Virus record (IMG/VR): IMGVR_UViG_3300042988_000215
Coordinates: 1-36,102 of that record
Strand: one strand, 5' to 3'
DNA: 36,102 nucleotides
Source of the DNA: a virus
The position numbers and the translations under genes were made by a program. A model generated the notes under the pieces. The model made no database searches. It worked only from the letters and a program-made list of their open reading frames with translations, and was not told the DNA's origin. This document shows positions 1 through 7,344 of this stretch, piece by piece. Position 1 is the first letter of the stretch, and every line of letters begins with the position of its first letter.

Positions 1-186
1 GTGTTCGTTCAACTTGATCTGGCTGCGGTGAGCGCCGTTGCAGCCGCAGTTGCCCAGCACGTCCAGTCCTGCTTCACACAGGAGAAGACTCTGGCGTCGA
101 TGGTTGACGCATGCACAACGGTTGAAGAGGTGAACTCGGTGGTTGTTCCGGCCCTCGGCTACGCGATCCCGGCGGTGACCCTGTGA
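1..186 (+). CDS. Small hypothetical protein, possibly cut at the 5' end
   Basis: An open frame starts with GTG at the first base of the window and encodes 61 residues, so the true start may lie upstream. The protein is rich in Ala and Val with no recognisable domain. Its stop overlaps the GTG of the next gene (GTGA), the tight coupling typical of phage late operons. I do not recognise its function. Its place before a cupin gene and a tail-fibre gene suggests a minor late protein. Confidence 0.55.
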   Translation: MFVQLDLAAVSAVAAAVAQHVQSCFTQEKTLASMVDACTTVEEVNSVVVPALGYAIPAVTL

Positions 187-539
187 GCGATCCAGTCATT
201 CAGCTAGGTACCGTTGCCAACCTGTGGACAAGGCAGATGCACTTTGTCCGGGCCGGTGACGTTGAGCAGCCACACGACCACCACTTTGACCACCTGACGC
301 TGCTGGCGAAGGGTTCGCTGCGTGTGGCAGTGGAGGGTGTGGAGAAGGTCTTCAAAGCCCCTCAGATGATCTACATCCGCGCCAGAAAGCTGCACACGCT
401 GGTGGCACTTGAGGACGACACGCTGGCGTACTGCATCCACGCCCTGCGCGACCAAGCCGGGGAGCTGCTCGACCCGGACATGATCCCGCTGGGCGGCGAT
501 CCGATGGAGTATTCCCACCCACTGACAGCCAAGGAATAA
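183..539 (+). CDS. Cupin-like small protein
   Basis: This 118-residue protein starts at GTG in a GTGA overlap with the gene before it. The His-rich stretch HDHHFDHLTLLAKGSLRV (about residues 31-48) resembles the first metal-binding cupin motif. A later region around MIYIRARKLHTLVAL supplies a further His, as in the second motif. Cupins are small beta-barrels that often bind a metal through His and Glu. Single-domain cupins occur among phage late genes, where their role is unknown. The fold assignment comes from the motif only, and a catalytic activity cannot be claimed. Confidence 0.7.
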   Translation: MSDPVIQLGTVANLWTRQMHFVRAGDVEQPHDHHFDHLTLLAKGSLRVAVEGVEKVFKAPQMIYIRARKLHTLVALEDDTLAYCIHALRDQAGELLDPDMIPLGGDPMEYSHPLTAKE

Positions 540-541
540 CC

Positions 542-880
542 ATGGAAATTCTGTACACCATCGCCGCCTACTACGTCCTGCTCTGCGTCCTGTGGATGTT
601 CTTCCTTGCCGTCATGAGCCTTGACCGAGCCTACGCAGATGACAAGCTGACTTGGGTTTGCAAGCCGTTCGCCTACTCTGTGTTGATCATCGGGCTGGTC
701 ATCGACATCGCCGCAAACGTGCTGGTGACCCTGCTGTTTCTTGACCTGCCAGCCGAGCTGACCGTATCCGAGCGCCTAACCCGCTACAAGGACCATTACA
801 GCGACTGGCGGCACACGGTAGCAGTCTGGTTCGCCAAGCACTTTCTGGACCCGTTTGACAGGCGCGGCAAGCACATCTGA
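542..880 (+). CDS. Small membrane protein
   Basis: This 112-residue protein starts two bases after the cupin stop. It has an N-terminal hydrophobic segment (about residues 4-27) and a second one (about 41-68), followed by a charged C-terminal tail rich in Arg, Lys, His and Asp. The likely topology is two membrane helices with a cytoplasmic tail. I recognise no family. It sits at the end of a small operon just before a promoter-like gap and the tail fibre. A lysis-related role is possible, but the real holin candidate lies further downstream. Confidence 0.65.
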   Translation: MEILYTIAAYYVLLCVLWMFFLAVMSLDRAYADDKLTWVCKPFAYSVLIIGLVIDIAANVLVTLLFLDLPAELTVSERLTRYKDHYSDWRHTVAVWFAKHFLDPFDRRGKHI

Positions 881-883
881 TCA

Positions 884-917
884 TTGTTGCTTACACGTAA
901 ACGCGGTACACTACCGC
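884..917 (+). promoter_or_regulatory. Candidate late promoter with CTTAC-type element and inverted repeat
   Basis: The gap before the tail-fibre gene holds TTGTTG (884-889), a 17-base spacer and TACACT (907-912), a weak sigma70-like pair. Inside the spacer is TGCTTACACGTAA (888-900), closely related to elements at 6654-6665 and 12620-12631. A perfect inverted repeat, GCGGTA-CAC-TACCGC (903-917), overlaps the presumed -10 and could be an operator or a 5' hairpin. The promoter call is inference from these patterns. Confidence 0.45.
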
Positions 918-936
918 AACTTCCTTGGAGTAGCCA

Positions 937-2292
937 ATGGCTCGCGCACAGCTAACAAACAACGCCGTCACGACCTTGGCGGCAGATATCACCAACGTGG
1001 CCACGTCCATGACTGTGGCTGCCGGTACGGGCAGCAAGTTCCCCTCCAGCGGGTACTTCTACGTCACCCTGCTCGACAGCGGTAATGTCCCCGAAGTGGT
1101 CAAGGTCACCACCCGCGCTGTGGACGTGTTCACCATCGTCCGGGCCCAAGACGGCACGTCAGCTCGCGCGTTCGCCGCCTCTGGCGCTGGCACCCGCGTT
1201 TCCCTTAACCTGACCGCCGCCGTGATCAACGAGCTGGCCCCGCTGGACAGCCCAACCTTCACCGGCCCTGTAACAGCATCGTCCTTCGTCGGTAACGTGA
1301 CGGGTAACGTGACCGGCAACGTGACTGGAAACCTGACGGGAACGGCGTCTTCGGCAACTGCTGCGACCACAGCGACCAACCTCGCTGCCGGGGCCATTGG
1401 GGCGCTTCCGTACCAGTCCGCTGTCGGAACCACAGGCTTCTTGGGCCTTGGCACCGCCGGGCAGATGCTGGCGTCGCAGGGCGTTGATCTACCACCAGTG
1501 TGGACCACAACGACTCAGTACGCCGAAGTCAAGGGGCTTGGCGCAACCGTTGCCGCCAATGCGATGACGGTTACCGCCCCGGCGCTTACGCTTGACTTCC
1601 GCAGCACCACGGCCAACAGCGGCGCTGTCACCACCGTCAAGGGCGCTCCTGCCGATCTGGTTATCCCAAGCGGCGCAACTCTGGGCACCTCCAACGCAGT
1701 CGCATCCCGCCTGTACATCCTTGCGATAAACAACGCCGGGACCATCGAACTGGCTGTCATCAACCAGTACAACTCTGTCAGCACCACCAGCGGCGGCATC
1801 GTACTCGACGAGACTGGCCTGATCAGCACGACAGCCATATCCGCTGCCGCAGACTCCCCCAACGTGGCGTACTCAACCACGGGCCGCTCCAATGTGGCGT
1901 ACCGAGTCATTGGTTTTGTGGACTCCACGCAGACCACGGCTGGCACTTGGGCGGCGGCCCCGTCTGCGGTTCAAGGCGCTGGCGGTCAGGCAACTGCCGC
2001 AATGCTGTCCCTTGGCTATGGGCAGACGTGGTACGCAACTTCCCGTGGCGCCGGTACCACCTACTACAACACCACAGGGCGACCCATCTATGTTGTGGGG
2101 CTCATTGGCAACAACGTGGACTCCGCTGTAACCCTGTCCCTGACCGTGGGCGGTGTGACTGTTTCCGACTGCGGGTATGGGCGCGCGGGGTCTGGCTCCA
2201 ACGGGCGGGGGCACGCATCAGGTGTTGTACCTCCGGGGGCCAGCTACATCTGGTCTGGGACTATGTCCGGTGGGTCAGCGGAACTTCGTTAA
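937..2292 (+). CDS. Tail fibre / receptor-binding-type structural protein
   Basis: This 451-residue protein has the composition of phage tail fibres: Ala, Thr, Gly, Ser and Val rich, with almost no Cys. Residues 100-112 contain LDSPTFTGPVTAS, a signature common in side-tail-fibre proteins. It is followed by four copies of GN(V/L)T, a short beta-repeat usually found in fibre shafts. The Gly-rich C-terminal domain (about 350-451) probably forms the receptor-binding or trimer tip. A good ribosome site (GGAG) precedes ATG 937. No intramolecular chaperone or enzyme motif is visible. The fibre accessory gene follows directly. Confidence 0.8.
   Translation: MARAQLTNNAVTTLAADITNVATSMTVAAGTGSKFPSSGYFYVTLLDSGNVPEVVKVTTRAVDVFTIVRAQDGTSARAFAASGAGTRVSLNLTAAVINELAPLDSPTFTGPVTASSFVGNVTGNVTGNVTGNLTGTASSATAATTATNLAAGAIGALPYQSAVGTTGFLGLGTAGQMLASQGVDLPPVWTTTTQYAEVKGLGATVAANAMTVTAPALTLDFRSTTANSGAVTTVKGAPADLVIPSGATLGTSNAVASRLYILAINNAGTIELAVINQYNSVSTTSGGIVLDETGLISTTAISAAADSPNVAYSTTGRSNVAYRVIGFVDSTQTTAGTWAAAPSAVQGAGGQATAAMLSLGYGQTWYATSRGAGTTYYNTTGRPIYVVGLIGNNVDSAVTLSLTVGGVTVSDCGYGRAGSGSNGRGHASGVVPPGASYIWSGTMSGGSAELR
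1291..1338 (+). repeat. Four 12-base tandem repeats encoding GN(V/L)T
   Basis: Four consecutive 12-base units encode GNVT, GNVT, GNVT and GNLT within the tail-fibre gene. The units differ at synonymous positions, so the repeat is kept at protein level. Such repeats form the shaft of trimeric fibres and can change copy number by slippage. Confidence 0.85.
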
Positions 2293-2301
2293 GGAACCAC
2301 C

Positions 2302-2571
2302 ATGCACTACAAAGCCCCAGACAACACCGTCCATTTTCTGGACGACAGCCGCTTCTCCTACCTCCTGCCGGAAGGCTCGGTGCCGATCACCGACGAGGAA
2401 GTTGAGGCACTCAAGCCCGTGCCGCCTGCGCCCACCTACGCAGACCTGCGCCGCGCCGAATACCCGCCGCTGGTTGACCTGATCGACGGGCTGGTGAAGG
2501 ACGATGCCGCCCAGATTCAGGCATACAAAGACGCCTGCTTGGCTGTCAAGGCCAAGTATCCGAAGCCATGA
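2302..2571 (+). CDS. Tail-fibre accessory protein, XkdW/assembly-like
   Basis: This 89-residue protein follows the fibre gene with a good ribosome site (AAGGA). The N-terminal half (FLDDSRFSYLLPEGSVPIT) resembles small proteins that follow fibre genes. The C-terminal half, with AEYPPLVDLIDGLVKDD and then a short helix ending in KAKYPKP, matches the XkdW-like pattern of small tail proteins. It may help fold or attach the fibre. The assignment rests on motif resemblance and on position. Confidence 0.65.
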   Translation: MHYKAPDNTVHFLDDSRFSYLLPEGSVPITDEEVEALKPVPPAPTYADLRRAEYPPLVDLIDGLVKDDAAQIQAYKDACLAVKAKYPKP

Positions 2572-2981
2572 TCCTGTCGCCCATTGAGCGCAAGGTAGCC
2601 AGCGTCATTCTGGCCGACGTGACCGCAGTGCGGATCATGATGGCTATCGTCGCGTTGCTGCTTTGCGTCGGGTTTGTCACCGCCCACACACAGGGCGGGG
2701 CCTACGACACCATGATCCGGTTTGCCAGCCAAGAGGCGTGGGCCGCTGTGTTTGGTTTCTACGGCGTAGCCAAGCTACTAATTGCGTTCCACCTGCACAA
2801 GGGTGTGCCGAAACCAATTCTGTTTCTTTTCATCCTGTTCGGGCTGTCGCTCTGGCTTTTCACATTCTTCAGCTTCACAGGTAATCAGGTACGCCCCTTC
2901 GGCGCAGCAGACCTCACCGTACTGGCCATGTGTATTGGCGAAGTATGGGTCGGGGCCCACACATTGGCGGATGCGGAATGA
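2568..2981 (+). CDS. Polytopic membrane protein at the start of the lysis cassette
   Basis: This 137-residue protein begins in an ATGA overlap with the fibre accessory gene. It shows about four hydrophobic segments: about residues 20-40, 61-76, 81-103 and 112-131. It has no long soluble domain. It could be a holin, an antiholin or another membrane protein of the lysis cassette. The gene at 4113 matches a known holin family better, so this one is left as a membrane protein. Its stop overlaps the start of the next gene (ATGA). Confidence 0.65.
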   Translation: MILSPIERKVASVILADVTAVRIMMAIVALLLCVGFVTAHTQGGAYDTMIRFASQEAWAAVFGFYGVAKLLIAFHLHKGVPKPILFLFILFGLSLWLFTFFSFTGNQVRPFGAADLTVLAMCIGEVWVGAHTLADAE

Positions 2982-3385
2982 GCTTCGAGCAGCTTGACGT
3001 CGTTGAAAAAGTTGCCGTAGGCACCAGCACTCTTGGGCTGATCGCCGTTGCTGGCATGAAAGCCATCAGCTTCTTTCGGGCGGAGAAGGCCGGGCAGACG
3101 AGTTCTGCTGCCACAGCGGAGCAGTTTGAAGCCTTCCGCCAGTCCATCAAGGCCATGTCGCTGGAGATGGAGCTGCTGCGCGCGGAGTTCCACAAGATGG
3201 ACCGCAAGGTGCACATGCAGCAGCGCACGATCACCAAGCTGGAGATGGCAGTCCACAAGCTGATTGACTTGCTGGCGATGCACGACATCAGCATCCCGGC
3301 GCCGCTGCGCGAAGAGATTGAAGAACTCATCAAGCCAGAGCCAACCACCGGGCGCAGGGCTACAGACAAGCAAGCAGAGCAGTGA
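2978..3385 (+). CDS. Coiled-coil protein with one membrane segment
   Basis: I chose ATG 2978 (135 residues) because it overlaps the preceding stop as ATGA; an upstream in-frame start at 2930 lies inside the previous gene. Residues about 12-30 are hydrophobic, probably one membrane helix. The remainder is a long helical region rich in Glu, Lys, Met and Gln (about 45-105), then a charged tail. This layout resembles spanin-like or Rz-like proteins but lacks their clear features, so no function is assigned. It lies between a membrane protein and the DUF5675 gene. Confidence 0.65.
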   Translation: MSFEQLDVVEKVAVGTSTLGLIAVAGMKAISFFRAEKAGQTSSAATAEQFEAFRQSIKAMSLEMELLRAEFHKMDRKVHMQQRTITKLEMAVHKLIDLLAMHDISIPAPLREEIEELIKPEPTTGRRATDKQAEQ

Positions 3386-3828
3386 GCCGCAACCTAACCA
3401 TATTCAAGGACACCATGCACATCGAAGTCCAACGAGTACCCGGCGGCGTCACATGCACTCTGGGCAAGCTGTACATAGACAGCGTGGAGTATTGCTACAC
3501 GCTGGAAGACATCGTCCGCCCGAACGGAGAGAAGGTTTATGGAGAGACTGCTATCCCTGCCGGTGTATATCGGGTTGTCATTACCCACAGCAATCGTTTT
3601 GGTTGCGATATGCCGCTACTTCTGGAAGTCCCGAATTTCACCGGAGTCCGAATCCACCCCGGAAATTCCGACGCCGATACCCACGGGTGCATTTTGCTCG
3701 GAACACATGTCGGAGCAGACGGAGAAAGCATTACTGAATCACGAGCTGCCTATTACCGGGTATTCACCAAAATTCGGGATGCCATCGACGCGGGTGAAGA
3801 AGTCAAGATTGAGGTGAAGGACGCATGA
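3382..3828 (+). CDS. DUF5675 family protein, candidate cell-wall lysis enzyme
   Basis: This 148-residue protein starts at GTG in a GTGA overlap; ATG 3415 (residue 12) is an alternative start. The core has the DUF5675 pattern: a Gly/Pro-bounded hairpin (AIPAGVYRVVITHS), then VRIHPGN with His92 and DTHGCILLG with His101 and Cys103. A nearby His and Cys in that setting recalls the SHGC motif of L,D-transpeptidases, so a cell-wall activity is plausible. No other lysozyme, amidase or peptidase is visible in this lysis cassette. The family name is a confident match; the enzymatic role is inference. Confidence 0.75.
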   Translation: MSRNLTIFKDTMHIEVQRVPGGVTCTLGKLYIDSVEYCYTLEDIVRPNGEKVYGETAIPAGVYRVVITHSNRFGCDMPLLLEVPNFTGVRIHPGNSDADTHGCILLGTHVGADGESITESRAAYYRVFTKIRDAIDAGEEVKIEVKDA

Positions 3829-3896
3829 ACCTGTTCAACGGATTACTGATCCTGCTGATCTTCATCGTGATCGTCAGCACATCAATGAAGCTATGA
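3825..3896 (+). CDS. 23-residue membrane peptide in the lysis cassette
   Basis: A short frame begins at ATG 3825, overlapping the DUF5675 stop (ATGA), and ends at TGA 3896, overlapping the next start (ATGA). It encodes MNLFNGLLILLIFIVIVSTS followed by MKL. That is a single hydrophobic helix with a short charged end. The two exact overlaps and the membrane-like composition argue that it is translated. It could be a small pinholin-like or regulatory peptide of the lysis cassette. It is too short for most gene finders. Confidence 0.55.
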   Translation: MNLFNGLLILLIFIVIVSTSMKL

Positions 3897-4120
3897 GCCG
3901 ACTGGTCAACTTCGCCGACATCGACTTCAACGACCCACGTATCACACCGCTTATGGAACTGGCTATCCGGCGAATGATGGACATCCGAGAGCGGTACGCA
4001 TACGAAGGCCGGGACCTTGAAGCGCGCGGAGTTGGCGTTGGCATCTGGGTGACATGGAACACGCTTGTTGAGCAGTACGACCCGCGCGACGGGTCATCTT
4101 TTGGAGGTCTAAATGGATGA
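3893..4120 (+). CDS. Small soluble hypothetical protein
   Basis: This 75-residue protein starts in an ATGA overlap with the 23-residue peptide gene. It is charged, with many Arg and Asp, and contains a central helix (PLMELAIRRMMDIRERYAYE). No family is recognised. Its last codons contain the GGAGG ribosome site of the holin gene, so translation of the two is probably coupled. Confidence 0.6.
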   Translation: MSRLVNFADIDFNDPRITPLMELAIRRMMDIRERYAYEGRDLEARGVGVGIWVTWNTLVEQYDPRDGSSFGGLNG

Positions 4121-4634
4121 TTGGAAAAAGTTGCTCGGAACTGTTGCTCCTTTGCTTGGGACTGCTTTCGGTGGCCCTCTTGGTGGCGTTGCTGCTTCCT
4201 TTGTCGCTGATAAACTGGGCCTATCTGAAAAGACAGTCGCGGCAGTCACAGACGCGATTCAGGGCGGGCGGCTCACGCCTGAACAACTGGAACAGGTGAA
4301 GCTGGCAGAGATCGACTTCCAGAAGTTCTTGAAGAAGAACGATATCGATCTGGAAGCAGTGCACGCGGCGGACCGCAACAGCGCCCGCGATCTACTCAAG
4401 GCCACCGGCAGCTACGTACCGGCCACGCTCACGTTCGGCATCACCATCGGCTACTTCCTGACTCTGTTCGGCATGATGACCAAGATGTTCTCGGTGGCCG
4501 ACAGTCAGGTCATGCTGATGATGTTGGGCCAGCTGGGCACGGCGTGGGGTGTTTGCATCGCCTTCTGGTTCGGCACCACCCGCAACAGCCAAGAGAAGAC
4601 GAATCTTCTGGCTAACTCGGCACCGGCAAAATGA
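4113..4634 (+). CDS. Holin, 3TM (GTA-type) family
   Basis: This 173-residue protein matches the layout of the three-transmembrane holins first named from gene transfer agents. It has a Gly/Ala-rich amphipathic N-terminus (about residues 8-35, including TAFGGPLGGVAAS), a charged helical middle with AADRNSARDLLKATGSYVPA, and two membrane helices (about 97-119 and 133-153). The ending WFGTTRNSQEKTNLL is typical of the family. Holins form the inner-membrane lesion that times lysis. GGAGG lies just upstream of ATG 4113. The gene overlaps those on both sides. Confidence 0.85.
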   Translation: MDDWKKLLGTVAPLLGTAFGGPLGGVAASFVADKLGLSEKTVAAVTDAIQGGRLTPEQLEQVKLAEIDFQKFLKKNDIDLEAVHAADRNSARDLLKATGSYVPATLTFGITIGYFLTLFGMMTKMFSVADSQVMLMMLGQLGTAWGVCIAFWFGTTRNSQEKTNLLANSAPAK

Positions 4635-6442
4635 AAATCAGTATCGGCTCGTTCAAGGGGATGGCCCCCAAGCTGGCCCCGAACCTCATCCCTGATGAGG
4701 CGTCGCAGGTCGCCACGAACGTGCGTGTGACCTCCGGGTCGCTGCGGGCGCTGAACACGCCGTCCAAGGCGTCCACCACCATCACCCCAAGCGCGGCGTC
4801 GATCTACTCACTGGGCCCGGCGGGCGGCTCTTACATGCTGTCATGGGCAGTTGACACCGACGTGGCCCGCAGCCCGATCTCCGACTCCGAGTACCGCATC
4901 TACTACACCAACGGCACGGCCCCAAAGAAGACGAACCTGACGATGGCCTCCGGCGCCGGTATCGGCCCGTTCCCCGTGGCGGAGTACAACATGGGCGTCC
5001 CGCGCCCCACCGCCGCCCCAACAGCCGCAGCCATCGCTGGCACCAACCTTGCCGCCCCAACGACTTGGGTTTACTGCTACACCCACGTCACGCAGTTCGG
5101 TAGCACGCTGGTTGAAGAGTCAGCCCCGTCCCCCTCCGTCACCATCACGACCACAGCGGGCGCCAACCAAGACGTTCGCATCAGCGGTATCGCGGACCCG
5201 GTTACGACCACCGGGTACAACTACATCGGCAAGCGCCTGTATCGGTCCTCTGGCACCACGCTGCAGCTGGTGAGCGCCACGCTCATCCCTCTGGGAACCA
5301 CCACTTACGATGACCACTTGGGGGCCTCCGCCATCGCAGGCGACGCGCTACTCACGTCCGGGTGGCTCCCACCGGCGAACGACCTCAAGGGCATTGTCTC
5401 CCTGCCGTCGGGCACGATGGCCGCGTTCCGCGAGAACGAAATCTGGTTCTGCGAGCCGGGGTACCCCCACGCGTGGCCGGTGAAGTACATGCAGGCGCTG
5501 GAGTCGAAGATCGTGGCGATCTGGGCTTTCGGCAACAACTTGGCCGTGGCAACCCAGACCAACCCGTACGTCGGCTCCGGCGTCTACCCGGACTCGTTCA
5601 CCTTCCAGAAGATTCCGCGTCTTGAGCCGTGCGTGTCCAAGCGTTCGATGGCCGGGGACGAGACAGGCGCTATCTACGCCAGTGCAAACGGGCTTGTGTC
5701 CATCGGGCTTGGCGGCGACAGCCTGATAACCGAGTCCGTGCTGACCCGGCAGGAGTTCAACTCCTACTACCCGTACTCCATGACCGGGGCCGTGTTCGAA
5801 GGGCGGTACTACGGGTTCTACGATACCGGCTCCAACAAGCTGGGGTTCGTGTTCTCCCCGCGCGAGCAGAGCGGGATGCGGACCGTGAATATCGGCGTGT
5901 CTGCCGCAACCATCGAGCCGTTGAGCGGGCAGCTTCTGTATATCGACTCGACCAACAACGCCCTGTACTCTCTGGACCCGACCGGCACCGTGCCGATGAC
6001 CTACACATGGAAGTCCAAAGTGTTCCGCGCTCCGCAGCCGGTGAACATGGGCTACGTGCAGGTTCTGGGCCGGGAGGATTCGACCGCCGACGTCCAGTAC
6101 GCCGCCGCCGTCGCGGCATCTAACGCAGCCATTACTGCGGCCAACGCCGTCACATTCGCTACCGGGGCGCTGTACTCCGGCCTGAACGACCACGGGGCGC
6201 TCAACGAGATAGCCCTGAACGACTCCACCCTGCAGGCCCTGACCCCGTCGGTGCTGTCCACGGTGACGCTGTATGTGTACGCTGGCTCCGACCTCCGGTT
6301 CTACAAGGAGCTGGACCTGAACAAGGTGTACACCCTGCCAAGCGGGTTCAAGTCTCTGGGCTGGGAGCTGATGATCGTCGGGCAGCGCGAAGTCATGGGC
6401 ATTGAGATGGCGAACTCTGTCACCGAACTCCGGAGCAGCTGA
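4631..6442 (+). CDS. Large virion structural protein (nozzle/stabilisation-like)
   Basis: This 603-residue protein starts in an ATGA overlap with the holin gene. Its N-terminus (MAPKLAPNLIPDEASQVATN, then VRVTSGSLRAL) matches a widespread class of podovirus virion proteins that begin APKL...AQ.A.N...SG.L. The rest is beta-rich with many Tyr, Gly and Thr. It may be a propeller-like tail nozzle or connector closure protein similar in role to T7 gp12 or P22 gp10. That role is inference from size, start motif and position before the ejection proteins. No enzyme motif is seen. Confidence 0.65.
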   Translation: MKISIGSFKGMAPKLAPNLIPDEASQVATNVRVTSGSLRALNTPSKASTTITPSAASIYSLGPAGGSYMLSWAVDTDVARSPISDSEYRIYYTNGTAPKKTNLTMASGAGIGPFPVAEYNMGVPRPTAAPTAAAIAGTNLAAPTTWVYCYTHVTQFGSTLVEESAPSPSVTITTTAGANQDVRISGIADPVTTTGYNYIGKRLYRSSGTTLQLVSATLIPLGTTTYDDHLGASAIAGDALLTSGWLPPANDLKGIVSLPSGTMAAFRENEIWFCEPGYPHAWPVKYMQALESKIVAIWAFGNNLAVATQTNPYVGSGVYPDSFTFQKIPRLEPCVSKRSMAGDETGAIYASANGLVSIGLGGDSLITESVLTRQEFNSYYPYSMTGAVFEGRYYGFYDTGSNKLGFVFSPREQSGMRTVNIGVSAATIEPLSGQLLYIDSTNNALYSLDPTGTVPMTYTWKSKVFRAPQPVNMGYVQVLGREDSTADVQYAAAVAASNAAITAANAVTFATGALYSGLNDHGALNEIALNDSTLQALTPSVLSTVTLYVYAGSDLRFYKELDLNKVYTLPSGFKSLGWELMIVGQREVMGIEMANSVTELRSS

Positions 6443-6642
6443 TGGCCTCGCGCAAGTTCCAGACCGTCCCGCCGTACAACGGGAACAATGACGCCCAGCT
6501 TCTGCGGGCGCTTCAGGACGTCACCAGCTACATCACAGCGCAGGCACAGCCGGTAATCCAGCCGCTCGCCACCACCGCCACGACAGCCCAGATCATCTCC
6601 AAGGTGAACGAGATCATCGCCCGGCTGCAGGGCACACAATAA
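6442..6642 (+). CDS. Small hypothetical virion-associated protein
   Basis: This 66-residue protein begins at the A of the preceding TGA stop (TGATG), so it is translationally coupled to the large structural gene. It has no Cys and forms a probable amphipathic helix at its C-terminus (AQIISKVNEIIARLQ). I do not recognise it. It may be a small tail or head completion protein given its neighbours. Confidence 0.6.
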   Translation: MASRKFQTVPPYNGNNDAQLLRALQDVTSYITAQAQPVIQPLATTATTAQIISKVNEIIARLQGTQ

Positions 6643-6653
6643 GCTGGCATGTG

Positions 6654-6675
6654 CTTACATGTAAGTGCATAATAT
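6654..6675 (+). promoter_or_regulatory. Palindrome CTTACATGTAAG with -10-like sequence
   Basis: The 58-base gap before ATG 6701 contains the perfect 12-base palindrome CTTACATGTAAG (6654-6665), followed by CATAAT (6668-6673). The wider string TGCTTACATGTAAGTGC is nearly identical to the element at 888-904. No good -35 hexamer is seen at the usual distance, so the palindrome may bind an activator or repressor. A ribosome site (AGGAG) lies before the next start. Confidence 0.5.
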
Positions 6676-6700
6676 CGACATCATCTTCTAGGAGCTATTC

Positions 6701-6928
6701 ATGGATATCGACAAACTTCTGGCCCTCGGTTTCGACGTTGTTGCGGGTCAGATCGACCGTGAAGGCGCGAACTACGGTTTCCTGACCGCTGACGGCGCCG
6801 TGCTGACCCCGGCTGGCGAAGAACTGGTGAAGTCTCTGACCAAGAAACCGCGCAAGGGCGCAGCAGTTGTTGAAGAACCGGCGGCTGAACCTGCTCCCGA
6901 AGCTGCACCGGACGCACCGGCTGCCTGA
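6701..6928 (+). CDS. Small protein with Ala/Pro/Glu-rich tail
   Basis: This 75-residue protein follows the palindrome-containing gap and has a clear AGGAG ribosome site. The first 45 residues form a compact, probably folded part (ALGFDVVAGQIDREGANYGF). The tail (about 52-75) consists mostly of Ala, Pro and Glu and is likely disordered. I recognise no family. Being first after a probable promoter, it may be made in quantity, perhaps as a structural or decoration protein. Its stop overlaps the next start (TGATG). Confidence 0.65.
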   Translation: MDIDKLLALGFDVVAGQIDREGANYGFLTADGAVLTPAGEELVKSLTKKPRKGAAVVEEPAAEPAPEAAPDAPAA

Positions 6929-7344
6929 TGGCAGCAGTCCTTGTCTACGACTTCGAGCGCGTGCACGAGTTTGTGCGCGCCAAGACACCCATCAACATGG
7001 TGTCCGGGTCGCAGGCGATAGGGCTGGAGCGCGATGGTGAGCTGGTCGCCGGAGTGGTCTACGAAGGGTACAACGGGCACAACGTATGGATGCACGTAGC
7101 AGCGGAACCAAGCAAACGGTGGATGACCAAGGAGTACCTTCGGGCGTGCTTCTTGTACCCGTTTCTGCAGCTCAAGTGCAGCCGTGTCAGTGGGTTTGTG
7201 GAAGCGTGGAACATGGACGCGCGCAAGTTTGATGAGCACTTGGGCTTCAAGCAGGAAGCCACTCTCAAGGGGGCTGCCTCCGACGGCGGCGATGTGATTT
7301 TGTACGTCATGCGACGCGAGGAATGCAGGTATGTTAATCCCTAA
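6928..7344 (+). CDS. GNAT-like acetyltransferase-fold phage protein
   Basis: This 138-residue protein has the size and order of a GNAT fold. A central strand (LVAGVVYEGYNGHNVWMHV) is followed by a helix (MTKEYLRACFLYPF), a second strand (CSRVSGFVEAWN), and then MDARKFDEHLGFKQEATLKG, which resembles the C-terminal GNAT pattern in which a residue 'fades' into a strand ending in LGF. Such proteins sit among structural genes in many podoviruses. Substrate and activity are unknown, and it may serve virion assembly rather than acetyl transfer. Confidence 0.7.
   Translation: MAAVLVYDFERVHEFVRAKTPINMVSGSQAIGLERDGELVAGVVYEGYNGHNVWMHVAAEPSKRWMTKEYLRACFLYPFLQLKCSRVSGFVEAWNMDARKFDEHLGFKQEATLKGAASDGGDVILYVMRREECRYVNP

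Noticed and set aside
937-2292. Tail fibre as target of a diversity-generating retroelement
   Set aside because: No reverse transcriptase and no template-like repeat of the fibre end is present in the window.
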